Positions 55,967 to 63,781 of a stretch of 64,000 bases of DNA are shown here, piece after piece. Source of the DNA: Bryopsis sp. KO-2023 (lineage: Eukaryota; Chlorophyta; Ulvophyceae; Bryopsidales; Bryopsidaceae); the NCBI GenBank assembly GCA_030272585.1, contig BSYQ01000011.1, positions 2,294,001 to 2,358,000 of the forward strand. The letters run 5' to 3'. Under the pieces are notes generated by a model, which made no database searches, was not told the DNA's origin, and saw only the letters and a program-made list of their open reading frames with translations. Each line of letters begins with the position of its first letter. Within the stretch, counting starts at the first letter, position 1. The position numbers were made by a program, and so were the translations under genes.

Positions 55967-56208
55967 TCTTTGGCCAGAGCTGGGCAGTACCGTAACGACC
56001 CCCTACGGTACGGTACGACACGTTACGCACCGCACCGTACCGTAATGGGTCGTTACGGTACGGTACGGTACGAATTTTTTTTACGGTACGGTACAACATC
56101 GGTACTGGATCGGTACGATACGTTATCGCCAACGACCGGCACCCAACATCGGGTCGTTGTTGCAACGTGTCACTGACGTTGTTGTACCGACACAGACAGT
56201 ACGACGTT

Positions 56209-56616
56209 CGGTACAACAACGTAGTGGCGTTGCAATAACGTCATGTGGATGACGTACAAAGTAACCCCCGCAGGGTCCCGAGAACCCAAGGGAACCCAGT
56301 GGGATTCGAACACCGTACCGCACGGTGTCGAGTCATCTACACTGAACGCTAAGCCAAGTGGACCACGATGACTTTGTGGCTGTGGCGATGATATACCTTA
56401 ATCTGTTTGTAATTCTGTGAAATTAGGGTATATTATTGCAACAACCACAGAATCATCGTGGTCCACTTGGCTTAGCGCTCAGTGTAGATGACTCGACACC
56501 ATGCGGTACGGTGTTCGAATCCCACTGGGTTCCCTTGGGTTCTCGGGACCCTGCGGGGGTTACTTTGTACGTCATCCACATGACGTTACTGCAACGCCAT
56601 TACGTTGTTGTACCGA
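56209..56616. repeat. Palindrome with paired tRNA-like sequences, second example
   Basis: Arms of about 200 bp centred near 56412. Right arm (+): A-box-like TGGCTTAGCGC at 56468-56478 and B-box-like TGTTCGAATCC at 56512-56522. The left arm has the mirrored tract on the minus strand (56302-56312). The two arms differ at only a few positions. The architecture equals that of the palindrome at 25984-26590, but the tRNA-like sequence is different. Confidence 0.8.
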
Positions 56617-56872
56617 CCTGGCCGTTGTTGTAACGTGTTATCGTTACACGTAACGCAATCGATCGTTGTTGTAACGTCTTGCCTCGGTGCGGACGTTGTA
56701 GCAGCCGGTGTAGACGTTACTGATAACGTACTGCGTTACAATAACGCTTTGGCGTTACAGTAACGTCGGATCGTTGTTGTACCGGACTTGGACGTTGTTG
56801 TACCGACTGGGTCGTTGTTGTAACGTGTGCAACGTGTTGTAACGTCCGGTCGGTGCGTGCACCGACCGGCAT

Positions 56873-57041
56873 ACTATGGATCCGATCACGATCTAATCGG
56901 TCACGGATTGATCGGTCCGACCGATTAAATCGTGATCGGGTTTTCCCGATCAGATCGATCGCCGATCAAATCGGTTTGGCCGATCATCGATGGAGATCGG
57001 CCGATCACCATTCTGATCGGCTGACCGATGAAATCGGCCGA
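56873..57041. repeat. GATCGG/CCGATC word array
   Basis: About 170 bp in which GATCGG, CCGATC, GATCGA and GACCGAT words recur in both orientations. Its borders are unclear, and it ends at the retrotransposon LTR. Confidence 0.75.
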
Positions 57042-57504
57042 TGTAAGGATTCTACAGTTCAGGGGAACTGTCAGATCCTCAGTTCAGGGAACTGGCAGAC
57101 CTGCAGTTCAGGGGAACTGACAGGCCTGCAGTTCTAGGGAACCAGCAATGCTGCAGCCGGTTTGCTGCAGCAGGGCGGAACCCTTAGATCTGTGAATGGG
57201 GGCTGACAGCTCAGCAGACGCTTTTCTGCAGGGCTGGCAGCTCAGAAGGTTTCAGACAGGGGACCTGACACTGAGGCAGACTGTCAGGTCATGTTGATGG
57301 ATAGGACCTTGAACGATCAGTTTGGATCAGAGGTGCAGCCTAGGGTATTTGGGCAGCACCTCAGGGTATTCTTGTAACTCGATTTTGGGGTTGAACACTC
57401 TCTCTCTCCCGCTCTCTCGTGTCAGAACTTGTTGCAGCCTTCTAGGCTGTTGTTTCAGGCTGGCAGACTGCTTCAGAGTCGCAGTCTACAGCGCAGTCTT
57501 TACA
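57042..57504 (+). repeat. 5' LTR
   Basis: 463 bp, TGTAAGG...CTTTACA, with TGTAA/TTACA inverted ends. It was delimited by the primer-binding site two bases downstream. Near its start, four copies of a CAGTTCAGGGGAACTG-like palindromic unit (about 57054-57146) lie in tandem, in the region where an LTR promoter/enhancer is expected. The 3' LTR was not available for comparison. Confidence 0.75.
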
Positions 57505-57505
57505 T

Positions 57506-57517
57506 TGGTTTCGGAGC
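57506..57517 (+). other. Primer-binding site (tRNA-iMet-like)
   Basis: TGGTTTCGGAGC matches 10 of 12 bases of TGGTATCAGAGC, the site complementary to the 3' end of initiator tRNA-Met that many Ty3 and copia elements use. It starts two bases after the LTR end. Confidence 0.65.
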
Positions 57518-57599
57518 TCAGGGCTGGCGACAAGATCGCAGCGTTCCTGAAAGGCTTCAGGAGGAAGCAAAGGGGAGAACGAAGTTCTGGTGAAAGGTA

Positions 57600-57880
57600 G
57601 CGCAGGCAGGCGCAGCTTTCAAAGGAGAGGTCGCAGAAAGGTTCAGCGCAGATAGGCGCAGCTTTCAGAGAGATCCCAGAAAGGTTTGGCGCAGGCAGGC
57701 GCAGCTTTCTAAAAGGTCGAAATCGCAGTACTGCCTGAGTGCAGGTTTGAGTAGGCGCAGCGGCGCAGGGTCTAGAAGACGCAGGTTTGCGCAAGGTTTC
57801 TAGGTTAATCAGAGTAGGCGCGGCGGCGCAGATCTAGAAGACGCAGGTTTTGCGCAAGGCTTCTTGGTTAGTCGGAATTA
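57600..57880 (+). repeat. Leader repeats (GGCGCAGCTTTC / AGACGCAGGTTT)
   Basis: Degenerate tandem units in the untranslated leader between the primer-binding site and the first ORF. GGCAGGCGCAGCTTTC-like units occur three times, and TCTAGAAGACGCAGGTTT-like units twice. They may serve in packaging or translation; this is inference. Confidence 0.7.
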
Positions 57881-57917
57881 GCCGGTGTTGTAGTGGCTTT
57901 CTGCAGAAGTGTGCTGC

Positions 57918-58403
57918 ATGAGTTTTGGGAAACCTGTGACAGTGGAGAGTAGTGGAAGTGAAGCAGAATCAGACGTAGAGACTGTTATCCAGTGTGAGGC
58001 AGAGTTTCAGGGAAACCTGCCACCTGATCTGTTTACTTTCTCAGGGGACTGGGTTTCAGCCCCTTACAGGTTACCCAGACCAGTGCAGGTTTTGGGTCCG
58101 GTGAGACACCCATTGGCAGTGGTACCTCCACCTCCTCTCAGAGCGCCTCCTCACGGCCACAGGAAGGCAGAACGCAGTGGTAATATTATCAGATACTACG
58201 ACTGTTCTGACCCTCAGTGTCCGATCTACAGATCGCAGAGGGCAACGCAGGAAAGGCGTGAGCGGAACAGGAGGAATGTCAGGCACAGACGAGCACCCCC
58301 AGATGGGAACGCCAGCCCCAGATCCGTTCGATCTTCAGGGTCTGAGGCGGGGCATGGCAGAGATGCAGGAAGAGATCCTGCACCTGAGGCAGGTCGCCGC
58401 TAA
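57918..58403 (+). CDS. Extra retrotransposon ORF upstream of and overlapping gag
   Basis: 161 aa from ATG 57918 (an in-frame GTG lies three codons upstream). It is acidic and Ser/Glu-rich at first (VESSGSEAESDVETVIQCEA), then Pro/Arg-rich with YYDCSDPQC. It overlaps gag by 128 bp; gag lies in the +1 frame relative to it. No family recognised. It might be a separate accessory protein or the N-terminus of gag joined by frameshifting. Confidence 0.55.
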   Translation: MSFGKPVTVESSGSEAESDVETVIQCEAEFQGNLPPDLFTFSGDWVSAPYRLPRPVQVLGPVRHPLAVVPPPPLRAPPHGHRKAERSGNIIRYYDCSDPQCPIYRSQRATQERRERNRRNVRHRRAPPDGNASPRSVRSSGSEAGHGRDAGRDPAPEAGRR

Positions 58404-59445
58404 TGTCAACGCGCAGATGGACGATGCAGTCCGGCACGCAGTACGGACTAGGTTGGCCGAGCAGCATCCGCCGGCAGCTCTGGGTAAAGCAAGGGCAAAA
58501 GGCCCTGACTCCTGGTATGGTGATCCACAGGATGTCCCTCTGAACGAATGGCAGGTTCAGTTGCAGACATATTATGATCTGACTGCAACCAGAGACAGGG
58601 AACAGCAGGTTTTGGTGGCTGCAGGCTGTTTAAGAGGTGCTGCAGGTACATGGTGGAGAAGTCGTTACGAAGAGGCAATGGCAGGCCAGAGGGCTTTGCC
58701 TACAGATCTGACCGCACTAGTCGCAGATCTCAGACGGCAGTTCGGCAAGACCAACGAGAACAAGGACTTCAGACGTGAATGGTCACGCCTGAAGCAGGGT
58801 CGAATGTCTGTCGCAGAATATGTGCACGATTTTCGCAGGCTCATGTTGCAGATCAACGACAGCAATGCTGGGGAGCAGCTGTTTCGTTTCATAGAAGGTC
58901 TGAATGATCGTTTGCGCACTAAGGTTGAAATGGAAGATCCTGCAGATTTGGAGCGTGCAATAGCACTTGCCGCTACATGGGAAGGACCTCTGGAGATATA
59001 CCGCAGAGAAGGACGCAGAGGCCGCAGTCCCAGAGGCAGGCGTGAAAGTTCACGCAGGGACAGGTCCCAAAGCAGGGGACGATCCCAGAGCAGAGGACGC
59101 TCACAGAGCAGAGGACGCTCGCAGAGCAGAGGCAGGTCTCAGAGTTTCAACCGTGGCAGATTTGACGATCGGCAGACACCGCGTTATATTCCCCAATCAG
59201 GTGACCGCATGGAGGTTGATGGCCTCCAGCGAAACCGTGTGGGTTTTGACGACGGCAAACGCCGTGACGCAAGTCGCAGCAAGAGCAGGGGACGCAGTGG
59301 CAGTCCTCGCAGACAGAGGCGAAAGTCTGGAGAAAGTTCGTCAGCAGGCAGAAGCAGAACGGACGCAGGTCGCGCTGCAGCAAATGTGCGATGCTACAAC
59401 TGCGACAAGTTGGGCCATTTTGCTGTTGATTGTCAGGAAAACTGA
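58276..59445 (+). CDS. gag: Retrotransposon Gag
   Basis: 389 aa from ATG 58276 (frame open from about 58177). It holds a Ty3-type capsid region: GPDSWYGDPQDVPLNEW, AAGTWWRSRY, LKQGRMSVAEYVHDFRRLML and FIEGLNDRLR. A basic SR-repeat stretch follows (RGRSQS units, about residues 275-300), then one CCHC zinc knuckle CYNCDKLGHFAVDC at residues 373-386. Gag packages the RNA and forms virus-like particles. The stop (59443-59445) overlaps pol by 16 bp in the -1 frame. The overlap lacks a canonical X-XXY-YYZ slippery heptamer; GGAAAAC is the nearest. Confidence 0.9.
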   Translation: MSGTDEHPQMGTPAPDPFDLQGLRRGMAEMQEEILHLRQVAANVNAQMDDAVRHAVRTRLAEQHPPAALGKARAKGPDSWYGDPQDVPLNEWQVQLQTYYDLTATRDREQQVLVAAGCLRGAAGTWWRSRYEEAMAGQRALPTDLTALVADLRRQFGKTNENKDFRREWSRLKQGRMSVAEYVHDFRRLMLQINDSNAGEQLFRFIEGLNDRLRTKVEMEDPADLERAIALAATWEGPLEIYRREGRRGRSPRGRRESSRRDRSQSRGRSQSRGRSQSRGRSQSRGRSQSFNRGRFDDRQTPRYIPQSGDRMEVDGLQRNRVGFDDGKRRDASRSKSRGRSGSPRRQRRKSGESSSAGRSRTDAGRAAANVRCYNCDKLGHFAVDCQEN

Positions 59446-62400
59446 GCAGGCTGGAGTCTGGAGAGACTGCCAGCCGTGGAGAAGAGAAGCAGGAGGACAG
59501 AAGTGGAGTGTGGGAAGGTCGGCGTAGCCACCCACACAAGGTGTTACCTCAGGGGAGGGTAGCCTATGGGCGTGGAGTCCATTCTAAGGTTGATGAGCCG
59601 TGTGTAGCCGTAACCGAGGAGAAGTGTGTAAGATTCATGGATGGAATTTCTGCAGGTGGTGGTCCAGGCAGGGACACCGGTGCAGGGAATTCTGGAGGCC
59701 TTAGGGAGAAGGTGAGCAGTACTGCAAGTGGTCTGCCAAAGTTGGGGAGGCTTGCAGTTTGTTTGAAGAGTGCAATGGTAGATGCTGGGCGCGGAGTCGC
59801 AGCATCTGCAGATGTTTCAGAGAAGGATTCTGAAGGTGTAGTGCAGGAGGCACTGACACCTGCAGGGTCATGGAGTGAGATTGAGGGGGTTGATGTGCCT
59901 ACGGTAGCCACAACTACTCAATTCTCAGAGGCAGTAGGTGCAGGGCCAGGCGGGGCCACACCTGACCTGCATGATTTTTCAGTGCATGTTGGTGCTGCTG
60001 GTGATCTGAGGGCAGACACCGCAGACCTGTTTTCAGTGAGAGAGGAATCTGGGCTGGGCAGACCTAATGAAGTTTGCTTTAAAGGATATAGCTTGGATGA
60101 ACCCCCACTTTTGAAGTTGAGAGGAGTCCATGGGGGGACTCAGGGAATGTTGAAGACCACAGGGTTTGTGGCAGATTGTTTTGCTAGAATTTTGATAGAT
60201 AGTGGTGCAACCGACAATTTTGTTTCGAAAGATTGGTTGCAGGAAAACAGCATACAGACACAACACTCTGAGGCAGTTTCTGAAGTTCAGTTGGCAGATG
60301 GCAGGACTTCGGAAAAGGTAGAAAAAGAACTGCAGGCCAGTGTCAAGATGGGGAGGTTTGTGTCTGAAGAAAAGATGTATGCAGTAACACTGGGCAGATA
60401 TGACCTGGTGCTGGGTATGTCTTGGTTGATCAAACATAACCCCACCATAGATTGGCAGGAAAAGATAGTGGCTTTGCAGGGGCCTCAGGGTAGAGTCGTT
60501 AAACTTAGAATGCAAACGGGCAGATTGGAAGATTGCAGTACAGCAGATTTGGACCTCATGTCTGCACATGAGGTAGCTCGGGCAGCTCGCAAGGGCCTGC
60601 CGATGTACCTATTGAATTTACGGGAAGTAAATAATGGATGTTCAATAAATGGTTTGGAAAGTACTGATGCAGTGAGAGGCAGTGAACCAGAAACCTTGTC
60701 AGAGGAACAGAAAGAGGCAGTTGAGCTAGAAACACAGATCAGAAAGGAGTTTCAGGATTTGTTTAAAGAGGAACTGCCGCAGGAATTGCCTCCTGACAGG
60801 GGTGTGAACCACAAGATTGAATTGGTAGAAGGGGCAGAACCAGTGAAAAAGGGGCTTTATAGAGCCAGTTTTGCAGAAAGAGAAGAATTGAAGAAGCAGT
60901 TGGCAGAGTTACTGAAGCAGGGTTTTATCAGACCTAGCAAGTCACCCTGGGGTTCACCAATTTTGTTTGTTCCTAAGAAGAACGGAAAGCTTAGGATGTG
61001 CGTAGACTTTCGGGCACTTAACAAACTAACGGTGAAGAACAGGTACCCTATCCCAAGGATAGAGGAATTGCTGGATCAGATTCAGGGAGCTCGCTGCTTC
61101 AGCAAAATTGATCTCTGCGCAGGCTACCATCAGGTGCGGTTGGACCCTGCAGACTGTGAGAAAACGGCCTTCCGCACCAGGTATGGCCTCTACGAGTACA
61201 TAGTTCTTCCTTTTGGGCTGACAAATGCTCCTGCCACCTTCATGAACACAATGAATCATGTGTTACATGATTTTCTGGATGCCTTCTGCATCGTTTACTT
61301 AGATGACATCTTGATTTTTAGCAAGAATTGGGCAGAACACAAGGTTCACTTGAAAAAGGTGATGCAGAGATTGAGGGAGCAGAAATTATATGCTTCAGCT
61401 TCCAAATGTGAAATCTGCAAGGAGCAAGTTGAGTTTCTGGGGCATGAGTTGAGCGCTGCAGGAGTACAGGTGTTGCAGAGTAAGGTGCAGGTCATCAGGG
61501 ACTGGCCACCTTTGACTTCAGTGAAGGATCTCAGGTCATTTCTGGGATTGGCAAACTATTACAGAAGATTCATCAAGGATTTTTCTGCAAGAGCCAAACC
61601 ACTCACTGCTCTATTGAAAAAGGAGGCAGTGTGGAAATGGACTGAGGCAGAAGCTGCAGCAATGCAGGATGTCAAGGAGGCGTTAATGTCTGCACCAGTG
61701 CTTTTGGTGCCTGACCCAAGTCTGAGATTCGAGGTGATCACAGATGCCTCAGACTATGCTATTGGAGCAGTCCTAACACAGGACCAGGGGCAGGGTCAGC
61801 AACCAGTGGCATATGAAAGCAGGAAACTGCAACCGGCAGAGCTCAACTATGCGACTCATGAAAAGGAGCTGTTGGCTGTGGTGCATGCTCTGAAAGTGTG
61901 GAGGCACTACTTGGATGCTCAGGAGTTCACCGTGCACACCGATCATGCACCTCTAAAATTTTTGCACACCCAGCCTCACCTGTCACAGAGGCAGGCACGA
62001 TGGATGGAGACTCTGCAATCCTTCAAGTTCGAGATCAAGTACCGGCCAGGCAGAGACAATGTGGTGGCAGATGCGTTGAGCAGGGCCACACATCAGGCAG
62101 AGGAACATGGTCCTCAGCTGAATGCAAGGATAAGGTTGACAGCAGATCGGGAATTTCAGCAGGCAGTGCTGGCAGCTTACAAGAAGGATCCATTGTGTTG
62201 GCAGCTGATTGGAGCACCTTCCAGACCTCCACATGTGAAATGGGATGGTCTGAAACTTTGGAGGCATGTTGGTCATTCCTGGAAATGGTGGATACCTGAA
62301 GCAGATGGGCTCAGGGAAAAGATACTGCATGCTTGCCATGAGTCTGCATTGGCAGGACATCTGGGCAGGAGGAAGACCCTGCACAGGGTTCAGCAGTATT

Positions 62401-63593
62401 ACTTCTGGCCACTCATTTCAGGATCTGTGCAGAAGTATGTGAGGAATTGCATTCCCTGCCAACGAAACAAGGCCTCTACTCAGAAGCCTTTGGGTAAGCT
62501 GCAGCCCTTGCCAATTCCAGATGGCAGGTGGACTAGTGTTTCATTGGACTTTGTTGGACCTTTGCCAAGGACTCAGAAAGGGTCAGATTATTTGCTGGTG
62601 GTTGTGGATCGATTCACAAAAATGATCAGACTCATTCCAACAAAGCAGACAGTTACTGCTGCAGGGGTAGCAGATTTGTTTTTCCAACATGTGGTTCGTT
62701 TCTTTGGATTGCCTCAAGAAATTGTTTCTGATCGGGATAGTCGTTTCACTAGCAATTTTTGGAGGGCTCTTTGGAAGAAGGCAGGCACTCGGTTAGCAAT
62801 GTCTAGCAGTTATCATCCTGAGACAGATGGTCAGACTGAGCGAGCTAACAGAACAGTGCAGGAAATTCTGCGCAGTTATGTGGAACCTGCAGGCACCGAC
62901 TGGGATATGCATTTAGATGCTGCAGAATTTGCATACAATTCCAGCATAAATGCTACAACTGGGTTTTCTCCCTTCTATTTGATGAATGGACAGCAACCCA
63001 GGACTCCTGCAAGTGCTGTAGCTGCTACAGCTTGCCCTGCAGTGGATGATTGGTGGTCTACTTGGCAGACTGCATTGCAAACCTGCAGAAGGAACATTGC
63101 TTCTGCTCAGGCACGTCAACGCCAGGGGGCGGACGAAAACAGAAGGGGAGGGGGCTTTCAGCCGGGCGACAAAGTTTTTCTCGCCACAAAGGACTTACCC
63201 CTACCACAGGTGTTGAGCAGGAAATTGACTGCAAAATACTGTGGACCTTTTGTAGTTCTGAAGAGGTTATCTGAAGTTGCAGTCAGGCTGAGGCTGCCAG
63301 GTCATTGGAAAATTCATAACACCTTCCATGTGTCCAAGCTGAAACCTGCTTTCGAAGATCAGGAGGGCAGCTTTCCTGACAGGGAGGCACCCAGGTGGCA
63401 ACCTGAGCCTGAAATGGTGGCAGGCCAAGAGGAGTATCTGGTTGACAGGATTCTGGCAGATAGGACTGTCAGGGGCAAGAAGCAGTACCTTGTCAGGTGG
63501 CAGGGTTATGATCAATCGGAGGACACCTGGGAACCTGCCAGAAACTTGCGAAACGCACCGGACAAGTTACGTGAGTTTGAGATAAGAAGCTGA
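59430..63593 (+). CDS. pol: Retrotransposon Pol polyprotein (PR-RT-RNaseH-integrase-chromodomain)
   Basis: 1387 codons in one open frame. No ATG lies near the start (first in-frame ATG about 59637), so expression as Gag-Pol by -1 frameshift is expected. Domains: aspartic protease DSGATDNFV (about residue 257); reverse transcriptase with LRMCVDFRALNKLT, FSKIDLCAGYHQ and catalytic YLDD (about 623); RNase H EVITDASDYAIGAVL and YATHEKELLAVVHAL; integrase with an HHCC zinc finger (HACHESALAGHLGR, CIPCQRNK), DDE residues about D1040 (SLDFVGP), D1101 (SDRDSRF) and E1137 (DGQTERANR); and a C-terminal chromodomain (EEYLVDRIL, YLVRWQGYDQSEDTWEP, about 1334-1387). The chromodomain places it among chromoviruses, which target chromatin marks. 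No disabling mutation is seen. Confidence 0.95.
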   Translation: MSGKLSRLESGETASRGEEKQEDRSGVWEGRRSHPHKVLPQGRVAYGRGVHSKVDEPCVAVTEEKCVRFMDGISAGGGPGRDTGAGNSGGLREKVSSTASGLPKLGRLAVCLKSAMVDAGRGVAASADVSEKDSEGVVQEALTPAGSWSEIEGVDVPTVATTTQFSEAVGAGPGGATPDLHDFSVHVGAAGDLRADTADLFSVREESGLGRPNEVCFKGYSLDEPPLLKLRGVHGGTQGMLKTTGFVADCFARILIDSGATDNFVSKDWLQENSIQTQHSEAVSEVQLADGRTSEKVEKELQASVKMGRFVSEEKMYAVTLGRYDLVLGMSWLIKHNPTIDWQEKIVALQGPQGRVVKLRMQTGRLEDCSTADLDLMSAHEVARAARKGLPMYLLNLREVNNGCSINGLESTDAVRGSEPETLSEEQKEAVELETQIRKEFQDLFKEELPQELPPDRGVNHKIELVEGAEPVKKGLYRASFAEREELKKQLAELLKQGFIRPSKSPWGSPILFVPKKNGKLRMCVDFRALNKLTVKNRYPIPRIEELLDQIQGARCFSKIDLCAGYHQVRLDPADCEKTAFRTRYGLYEYIVLPFGLTNAPATFMNTMNHVLHDFLDAFCIVYLDDILIFSKNWAEHKVHLKKVMQRLREQKLYASASKCEICKEQVEFLGHELSAAGVQVLQSKVQVIRDWPPLTSVKDLRSFLGLANYYRRFIKDFSARAKPLTALLKKEAVWKWTEAEAAAMQDVKEALMSAPVLLVPDPSLRFEVITDASDYAIGAVLTQDQGQGQQPVAYESRKLQPAELNYATHEKELLAVVHALKVWRHYLDAQEFTVHTDHAPLKFLHTQPHLSQRQARWMETLQSFKFEIKYRPGRDNVVADALSRATHQAEEHGPQLNARIRLTADREFQQAVLAAYKKDPLCWQLIGAPSRPPHVKWDGLKLWRHVGHSWKWWIPEADGLREKILHACHESALAGHLGRRKTLHRVQQYYFWPLISGSVQKYVRNCIPCQRNKASTQKPLGKLQPLPIPDGRWTSVSLDFVGPLPRTQKGSDYLLVVVDRFTKMIRLIPTKQTVTAAGVADLFFQHVVRFFGLPQEIVSDRDSRFTSNFWRALWKKAGTRLAMSSSYHPETDGQTERANRTVQEILRSYVEPAGTDWDMHLDAAEFAYNSSINATTGFSPFYLMNGQQPRTPASAVAATACPAVDDWWSTWQTALQTCRRNIASAQARQRQGADENRRGGGFQPGDKVFLATKDLPLPQVLSRKLTAKYCGPFVVLKRLSEVAVRLRLPGHWKIHNTFHVSKLKPAFEDQEGSFPDREAPRWQPEPEMVAGQEEYLVDRILADRTVRGKKQYLVRWQGYDQSEDTWEPARNLRNAPDKLREFEIRS

Positions 63594-63750
63594 AAGGACT
63601 AGATCAAGCAGAGGTGACAGGTTGATGTCTCTGACAGACTGAAGCAACCCCTGACAGAAACAGAAATAGGTGTGCAGTATACTGGAGTCGGAAACTGTCT
63701 AGCAAGTTACGTGCGCAGAGCAAGAAGAGAGAAAGAGGAGCCTATCGTTC

Positions 63751-63776
63751 GGAAAGGAAAAAAAAAAAAAAAGGAA
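63751..63776 (+). other. Polypurine tract
   Basis: An uninterrupted purine stretch (GGAAAGG, then an A-run, then GGAA) of 26 bases, about 160 bp after pol. It is positioned like the plus-strand primer of an LTR element, but the sequence after it is not the LTR seen at 57042. Confidence 0.5.
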
Positions 63777-63781
63777 TCAAC

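Larger units (their letters stand above)
55975..57041. mobile_element. hAT-like element 4, left part (CGGTACG/GTTGTAACG arrays), interrupted by a retrotransposon
   Basis: The left end CAGAGCTGGGC matches the termini of elements 1 and 2. The preceding 8 bp is TCTTTGGC. The interior is CGGTACG/CGTACCG words (55985-56130), then GTTGTACCG and GTTGTAACG words in both orientations, a tRNA-like palindrome (56209-56616), more GTTGTAACG words (to about 56850) and a GATCGG/CCGATC array up to 57041. No right terminus is seen. The sequence stops where the gypsy LTR begins, so the right end is probably beyond the retrotransposon. The GATCGG array may instead be a separate element. Confidence 0.7.
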
